Source: Galaxea fascicularis (taxonomy: Eukaryota; Cnidaria; Anthozoa; Scleractinia; Euphylliidae). From it: 64,000 nucleotides of DNA. The translations under genes were made by a program, and so were the position numbers. The stretch's first letter is position 1. Every line of letters starts with the position of its first letter. The notes under the pieces are model-generated. The model saw only the letters and a program-made list of their open reading frames with translations, was not told where the DNA came from and ran no database searches. Below, one piece after another: positions 59,101 to 64,000 of the stretch. The stretch spans positions 19,192,479 to 19,256,478 of the forward strand of contig OX419335.1 in assembly GCA_948470475.1 (NCBI GenBank), written 5' to 3'.

Positions 59101-62100
59101 TTATTGACCGAACGATGATTTTTGTTTATGATGTTTTTTATCCAAGACGTCTTTAGGTATCCTGATGGAGAGGATGACTGCCGCCAACCCTCATTTTATC
59201 AGGTGCATCAAACCAAATACTGAAAAGGTATCGACATTCTTCCTGTCTCATACACGACTCTTCCCTGTTCTAATCGCAGTTGACGATAAGTCGTTTTAAA
59301 ATCTCAGCTAAGTCACCGTTACAGTTTAGTGTAAACGTAGCCCGTGATGCAGAGATATCTTGCGCGCTTTCGTTTTGTTGAAATGTTAGAATCGTAAAAG
59401 AAAATTAAGCTAACCATGTTTTTTTTCAGAGGTAATTTGGCCACAGTAATTCTAAAAAGCTTGCACATGCCTTACAATGCATAGTATTCCTGAGAAACGC
59501 GTGGTTGTCCACACGAATTTTCGTTTTAGAAAACATCAGGCCCTCTCGAGAAAAATCTGCTTTTTTTGCATAGTTGTAAACCGGCCGCGCAAGGATACTT
59601 AGTCTGATTTGGCAGCACCATCCTCAAGGTTCCCCTGCTTCTCATGCAATCTCCAGGTGCGCAGAACCAGGGAGCAGCCAAAACCCCTGCGAGTGAGGAA
59701 ACCTTTTTAGGTGGTTAACCACCTAACTAGTAATGAACATGTCTTCCTGGGATCATTCCCCAATCAGACATACATGAGTCATGTAAATTATTATTCTCCC
59801 AACGGGAACAATAAAGATGAACGAAGAGGAGGGAGGGGAATGTGTGATTTACCAACTTGTAGCGATTATAGCCAAGTCTAATAATAAAATTTCAGCTCAC
59901 CATATAAAATGGGCAAATACAAAACACAATAATGTGCAGTTCTGCACCGCTGCTGTACGTATATGTGAGAAAAATTTTTTACAACTAGATGTAAGAAAGA
60001 TGATGATGAAGGGGTGTGTGTGTGCCTGTATGTAAGTGTGTGTAAGTGAGTGTAGTGTGTAGTAAAATTGTATGTACAACTGAAAATCAATAAATATCAT
60101 TAAAATACAAACAAATCACGGCAAAAATGTGTTGGTAAACTGGAGTGGTGTGTAATCGTCGTTCTAGCAGAAAACTGGTTTGTCATGTTTATACTCCATG
60201 GCAGTGCCAACGCAAATCTAAAGCTGCTATAATTAACAAGTGCAAATGCAAGATTGATATTAGAATAAATAATCTTTCTAAATTAAAACAACTACTTGAA
60301 GTGTCCGAATTAGGTTTTGTTCAAACGTGAGTGCGTCACAGTGAATTCTTGTTTAATATATTTTGCAAGTTAACTGATAGAGAAAAAACAAATTGAGGTT
60401 ATATTTAGAAATGGCGTTTTTGTAGCCGTTGTCAAGTAGGGACTCGTTGTTGCCCCTTAAACTTCCTTATGCATGCTTGTTTGCACTGAACCCTTTGAAC
60501 GGTGAGAGAGAAGTAGTGTTTGTAACATTGTTGAGGGACATACGGCTACGGAGAATTTTTTTTATGGTCTCTAAATGCTCTGTTTTCTCAAGCACTTTTG
60601 AACAAAATATGTAGAGCTTATGAAGAGAAATTATGGCAATGAAAAGTAAAGGAAGGACCAAAACTGAAACTGTATGTATTTTTTGACTTTACTCTGCAGA
60701 GATATATTGGTAATATTACCAATACAATGCTTTTAAACTGTCTTGGTGAGCCACAGTTACGTAATGGTTATATTGTTAAGGAACAAGAATAAGTTATAAT
60801 ATAATAGTTTCAGTTTGGGGAACAGAATATTTGTCTCTAGATGAAGAGGCAGAAGAGGAGAGAAAGTTTCTGAGAAGGTAGGCAGCGAATAAATAATCAA
60901 CTTCGTTGATTTCAAGACTTCTTCGACCGTGGTTAAAATCTAGGTCGATTATTGTAGATTGATTACGAGGGAAGTTATACTTTTATTCGATACACGGTTT
61001 CATGACCTTAAAAACCGCATTGAAATCAATATGGTTAACACGAAACCAATTTGCTGCTTTTGTTAAGTTCGTTAATGCTAAAAATGAAAGTTGCAATTCA
61101 AATCGCCTGTAGACGGTCGAATTAAGTTTTTATTGTTTCGTTTAGATCTGAAACTCAACACATTTAATAACGCAGGAAGTTTTGGTGTCAGGCTATATTA
61201 GTACGAAACACTATCGCATTTCTCGAGTTATCAAAACGACTTGGTTTTTGTTGTTCCTTTTAGAATCTTTGTTTTAGAGCAGCGCGGATTGTACGAAGAA
61301 GGTTGTTGTTTGAGATTTATTCGTCAACTTGCTAGCCCCGACTAAATATTGATTACTCCTTTTGGAAAGAGGGTGATCCTTACATGACCAAAACAGTTGT
61401 TTTGATAATGACCGCTATACTGTTGGTTCTTCGGCAGTCGTGATCGCAGAATACGTTCTTGTTTGGCGATAACATTTCTGACGTTTTTAGTTGAATAAAA
61501 TTGCACTTTTATGATTGTATCGTGATTTCTTGGCTTGGCAATAGTTTCCTCTTAGTTAAATTCATGCACCGTATGTTGAATGAATCTGGCATTCTGTTAA
61601 GCGAGCCACCCTTCACTCTTAACCTAATCGGTTTGTGAAAATGACGAATTTTAATTTTATTGAACTTTGCGCTGAACATGCAGTACCCCTGAGTACTGTG
61701 GAAGGACCAAAAATGAGATAACAGGCGTTAAACTAATTAAACTGTCTGATTACAGAGGATATTAGGCAAGTAGGTAGGAAGTAATAGACAGGCAAATACA
61801 GAGGAATATCAACGCGAATACTGTTAGCAGTTGATTTCCAACCAAGCAGCTACCTGCACCTCTGGCACCTGCGTGTACAGCTGCGTGCATACAGCCGCCT
61901 TTAACATTTTGCCGAGTGAAGTCACGCAAAGCCCAATTAACTTGGGTTAAAGTTCGCTCCTTGGCCCGGGCGTCTTAAATTAACGCGTAAAATGAGATGA
62001 ATCTTTATTTCAACCATTTTTGTGTAAAAAGGACCATTTTCTGATGTAAATTACGTTACCATTTCTACATTTGGTGACTTTTCTCGGTGTTTATCTCGTG

Positions 62101-62282
62101 CTATCGTCACCGAAATGCATCAAATCTCGCACATTTTTATTTTTGCTGTGTTTTGAAGACCATACGCTGCAGTCTGCCTATATTGGGTGATTTATAGCAA
62201 CGTGCAAACCCTTGACTAATAATGTTATTCTATCTACTCCCAGATTTCCGACAGCCTCAACCTCAAGTATGTGAGAGAACAG
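44101..62282 (+). CDS. Unconventional myosin motor domain, class III-like, 5' part of gene (19 exons)
   Basis: Actin-based ATPase motor. Exons: 44101-44211, 44339-44404, 46226-46356, 46864-46966, 47607-47709, 48128-48284, 49002-49107, 50259-50381, 50925-51033, 51637-51756, 52541-52641, 52872-52958, 53736-53801, 55401-55517, 57000-57111, 57625-57698, 58526-58591, 59147-59227, 62244-62282; 624 aa so far, open at the right edge. Seen: P-loop GESGAGKT (104-111), switch I NDNSSRFG (153-160), switch II DIFGFE (380-385), TEDS-site Ser324 (TRGS), a basic loop 2, FIRCIKPN, and [11 protein letters not shown] entering the SH1 region. No N-terminal kinase domain is encoded at this start; an in-frame ATG at 44056 would add 15 residues. 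Head features ([38 protein letters not shown]) are nearest to class III/NINAC from memory, but the class is uncertain without the tail. Confidence 0.9.
44643..44944. mobile_element. Foldback element with 20-nt G run
   Basis: Left ATGCACCTATCAGTGTCAAG and right TTGACAATGAGATGTGCAT are inverted. Next to them GGGGGGTCGGGCA pairs with TGCCCGACCCCCCC. The G run is at 44670-44689. The interior repeats ATCAAAATCCCC. Lies in myosin intron 2. Confidence 0.7.
45592..45961. mobile_element. MITE with CTGTTCAAAC-type inverted ends
   Basis: AGCCCTGTTCAAACACCTAG...GATGGTCTATGATAGT is the imperfect complement of ...AACTATCATCGAATATCATATG...TTTTGACCAGCGCTT. The interior repeats TGGTGATAGT and CAACTATA. 370 bp in myosin intron 2. 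Confidence 0.6.
48620..48851. mobile_element. MITE with GGGCCCGTTTCT inverted ends
   Basis: GGGGCCCGTTTCTTGAAAGT...CCGGTAACTTAACGGGCCC is mirrored by GGGCCCGGTAATTACCGGGA...CGAGAAACGACCCGC. About 45-bp arms, 232 bp in all, in myosin intron 6, 150 bp before exon 7. Confidence 0.75.
51324..51590. mobile_element. Two adjacent foldback elements before myosin exon 10
   Basis: The first (51324-51449) has TTATTATATCTCTCAGTGAG inverted as ...TTAACCTAAGAGATATAATAA, with an inner hairpin AATTTAGCGGGCCG/CGGCCTGCTAAATT. The second (51471-51590) has CGGTCCGTACTGTAAGTTAC inverted as GTAACTTACAGCACGGACC, plus TTTTTCCCCGT/ACGGGGAAAAA and a GCGCGCTTCGCGC centre. The second ends 46 bp before the exon 10 border. 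Confidence 0.75.
51850..51880 (+). repeat. Short dispersed GAAACTG-GCGTCGGTGGG motif
   Basis: TTCTAAAGAAACTGCAGTGT and the following CGCGTCGGTGGGGG match the motif at 1561-1591 and 62448-62480, where it adjoins the hammerhead-like repeats. Here only this block is clear. In myosin intron 10. Confidence 0.45.
53312..53467. repeat. Near-perfect 69-bp inverted repeat with 18-nt loop
   Basis: Arms 53312-53380 and 53399-53467 differ at a single position (T against G) over 69 bp. The arms begin AATAGGCCATATTCGTATTC and end CTTGCGTGGGAAT. In myosin intron 12, between exons 52872-52958 and 53736-53801. No ORF, no clear target duplication. The near-identity suggests a recent palindromic insertion or gene conversion between arms. 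Confidence 0.95.
54383..54539. mobile_element. Foldback element with ~58-bp arms
   Basis: GTTGCCATGCGTCTGCTCAG...GACGTCAAAATGTGGTAAGA pairs with TCTTACCACATCTTGACGTC...CTGAACAGACGCACGGCAAC. The short centre holds a GTGTGTTACTG block. In myosin intron 13. A half copy is at 15426-15492, and relatives of the TGACGTCAT...GTGCGTCTG words occur near 54919-54946 and 55135-55160. Confidence 0.85.
54740..54905. repeat. G-rich dispersed repeat (GGGCGTAGCCAGGATTTTTT type)
   Basis: ATGGGCGTAGCCAGGATTTT, a run of seven G, CTGTGTCAAACACAG, and a second run of ten G at about 54857-54866. It looks like a common interspersed repeat end, with no coding content. Confidence 0.4.
57868..58040 (-). mobile_element. 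tRNA-derived SINE fragment, minus strand
   Basis: Read on minus from 58040: GACCTCGTAGCTTGGTTGGC, an A-box-like D-arm region followed by AGAGCAACGG, then a body with CCCAGTGGGTTTTTCATGGG. The B box is degraded. In myosin intron 16. Boundaries approximate. Confidence 0.45.
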
Positions 62283-62447
62283 GTAAACACTTCAGGTTTT
62301 TTTTTCTATCGGAGGAGTCGCTTTTTTAGGTATAACGAGAACTCTAGAAAGTAGAAACAAAGAGTATCCAAACAGTTGATTGCGAAACAGTGAAGTCCAG
62401 CACATGTTGGAAAGCAAGTCTCTTTACTTAAAGGATAAAGGAGGTTA

Positions 62448-62563
62448 GTTTCTACATGAAAGAAACTGTGGGGTTGCGTCTGTTCGCTATAACGAAGGGC
62501 TAACGCTCGAAACGTCAGCTCTCCAATGGTGGCCAATTTTATCGTTAACTTAGCTGATAAACC
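62448..62563 (+). repeat. Dispersed repeat with hammerhead-like core
   Basis: TAGTTTCTACATGAAAGAAA, CTGTGGGGTTGCGTC, then ACGAAGGGCTAACGCTCGAAACGTC split as core remnant (62491-62494), stem II GGGC/GCTC, and GAAAC (62509-62513). Then comes GGTGGCCAATTTTA and a GTTAAC...GATAAACC end. Same family as 1556-1690. The CTGA before CGA is changed to TATA here, so the core is broken. Confidence 0.5.
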
Positions 62564-63352
62564 AAAGTGTGAATTTTCACTGACGAAAATGTAAAGCGGC
62601 AGTCGAGGATAAACAGTCTTAAGCTGGGCCCTAATGACTAATTGCCGAAAGAGTGGATGGGGTGTGTCGGTCCAAATGAGATATCTAAAGGTTAGACGAG
62701 AAGGCGACCTTCGCTAAACTGTTTTCTGCGAACTGACTTCAGTGTTTTGTAATTTCAATCTGTTCATATACAGTTGCCTAAATGCCCTTTTTCTTGGTGT
62801 TTCTGTTTTTTTGTTTTTTTGCACATGTAATTTGAGAAGACACAGCCTAGCTTGCGCCGCAAGTGAACAGAAGTGTTCGTCAAACTGAAGTGTTGGAAAG
62901 TGAAAGAGAGAAGAGTTTTAGTGTTGATTCTGTGGAAAACCTCGGTCTATTTTTAAGCGACGGTATTCCTGATCAGATATTAGTTCAGCAATTGAAGTAA
63001 ACGGTACAGTATTTTATTATATTGTACTTTGGATAAGTGTCGCAATCTTTCAACGAAAATAATTTTGAGACATTTTCCCGGTCTTTTTATGGCTGTTCGC
63101 ATTAAAACTAAACTATTAAAACTGCTATAGTACGGAGGCGTTATTTTATCGCGGTTTAGTTCGTTGCAGTGTGAACCAAGTAGCTTTCTATCCGATATAA
63201 AGCTACAGTCTATTTTATTTGTACGAGTTATCGATTTCTCATCGTCTTTAGCCAGTAATTTTCCGGCCTTTCATACTTAGAATTGTAGCGCCATCTGGAC
63301 ACGATTTCCTTGCCAAAATGGCTGGAACATCTTTCTTCCGATGGTCTTTGGG

Positions 63353-63439
63353 TAGCAGGGTTGGCGCAGTGGTGAGAGCACTTGCTTCCCACCAATTTGG
63401 TCCGCGTTCGATTCCAAGACTTGACATCATATGTGGGTT

Positions 63440-63483
<44 letters not shown>

Positions 63484-63655
63484 CGGGTACTCCGGTTTTC
63501 TCTTCTTCTCAAAAACCAACATTCCCATATTCGATCCGGATGCACGACTTCCCTGAAAACCGCTTCTGGGAGTGGAGTATCCTGGGTAAATATCTTGACT
63601 TATTTGTCTTATTCCGCAGAGTAATCGGACACGTCACTGTAATGTCGATTTAAAG
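63353..63655 (+). mobile_element. tRNA-derived SINE
   Basis: Head with A box TTGGCGCAGTGGTGAGAGC (63361-63379) and B box GCGTTCGATTCC (63404-63415). The body follows, with TTTCTCCGGGTACTCCGGTT (63477-63496) and CTTCTCAAAAACCAACATTC. Last intron region of the window. The 3' limit is approximate. Confidence 0.7.
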
Positions 63656-64000
63656 CAAGTTGGGTAGTGTTTCTTTTCCATGGTAATCGTTTTATATGAC
63701 AACTTAGCCTTTTACTCAACGTCCATACTGGTCACTTAAACGTAAACCAAACCAAACCAAACGTGACTTGTGCTCGAGCATTTCCCCGTGCTTGCCCCCG
63801 GCAACAAGCCCGGCAACACGCAATTGCATCTTATTATGATTGGCCCAGTGCCCTATTCATGTCTGTTGTGTTTGGTTTTGTTTTATCATCCGCAATTAAT
63901 GCAATTAATACCTCTCCAATTTAGCCCCAGAGTAAGTATCATATTTGTAGTTTTTACATTCTATTTATTTCCATGTAACTTTGTTAGTATTTTTATTGTT

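Noticed and set aside
59980..60070. GTGT-rich stretch as a regulatory repeat
   Set aside because: Ordinary imperfect (GT)n-like microsatellite in a myosin intron.
60839..60877. Possible extra myosin mini-exon (AG, 37 nt of acidic/basic codons, GT)
   Set aside because: The flanking exons (59227 and 62244) join in phase 0 and read correctly without it. 37 nt would shift the frame.

Overview
The window looks like nuclear DNA of an intron-rich, AT-rich invertebrate, most likely a cnidarian (anthozoan or stony-coral type). The reasons are five animal housekeeping-type genes with close vertebrate-like exon structure, short exons in repeat-laden introns, Penelope-like retroelements with GIY-YIG endonuclease, tRNA-derived SINEs and very many small foldback elements. 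The species assignment is inference only.

Layout: (1) 1-1.8 kb, repeats. (2) 1831-6135 minus, a complete six-exon fructose-1,6-bisphosphatase (335 aa). (3) A ~0.65 kb head-to-head promoter region. (4) 6780-27301 plus, a complete 20-exon ALDH7A1/antiquitin (542 aa) whose introns hold a hAT-like remnant, several foldback elements, a Penelope-like element (PLE), a 43-bp minisatellite and a SINE. (5) 28838-35484 minus, a complete four-exon Integrator subunit INTS14 (502 aa), convergent with ALDH7A1; its third intron holds a head-to-head inverted pair of PLE copies. (6) 35.6-38.8 kb, gene-free, with LINE debris split by a DNA-transposon-like element. (7) 38837-41702 plus, a two-exon ABHD17 depalmitoylase (287 aa). 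(8) 44101-62282 plus and beyond the right edge, 19 exons of an unconventional myosin motor domain (624 aa so far), with introns rich in palindromic elements.

The host genes are not an operon or pathway. FBP1 acts in gluconeogenesis, ALDH7A1 in lysine and aldehyde metabolism, INTS14 in snRNA/RNAPII transcript processing, ABHD17 in protein depalmitoylation, and the myosin in actin-based movement.

The most unusual structures are in the accessory DNA. The first is an inverted PLE dimer that seems to be flanked as one unit by a 10-bp direct repeat, with the same stop codon before the YVDD motif in both arms. The second is a recurring hammerhead-ribozyme-like core at the 3' ends of PLEs and at three other loci. 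The third is a 69-bp foldback with a single mismatch inside the myosin gene. All exon coordinates were derived by hand from GT/AG sites, reading-frame continuity and family alignment from memory.
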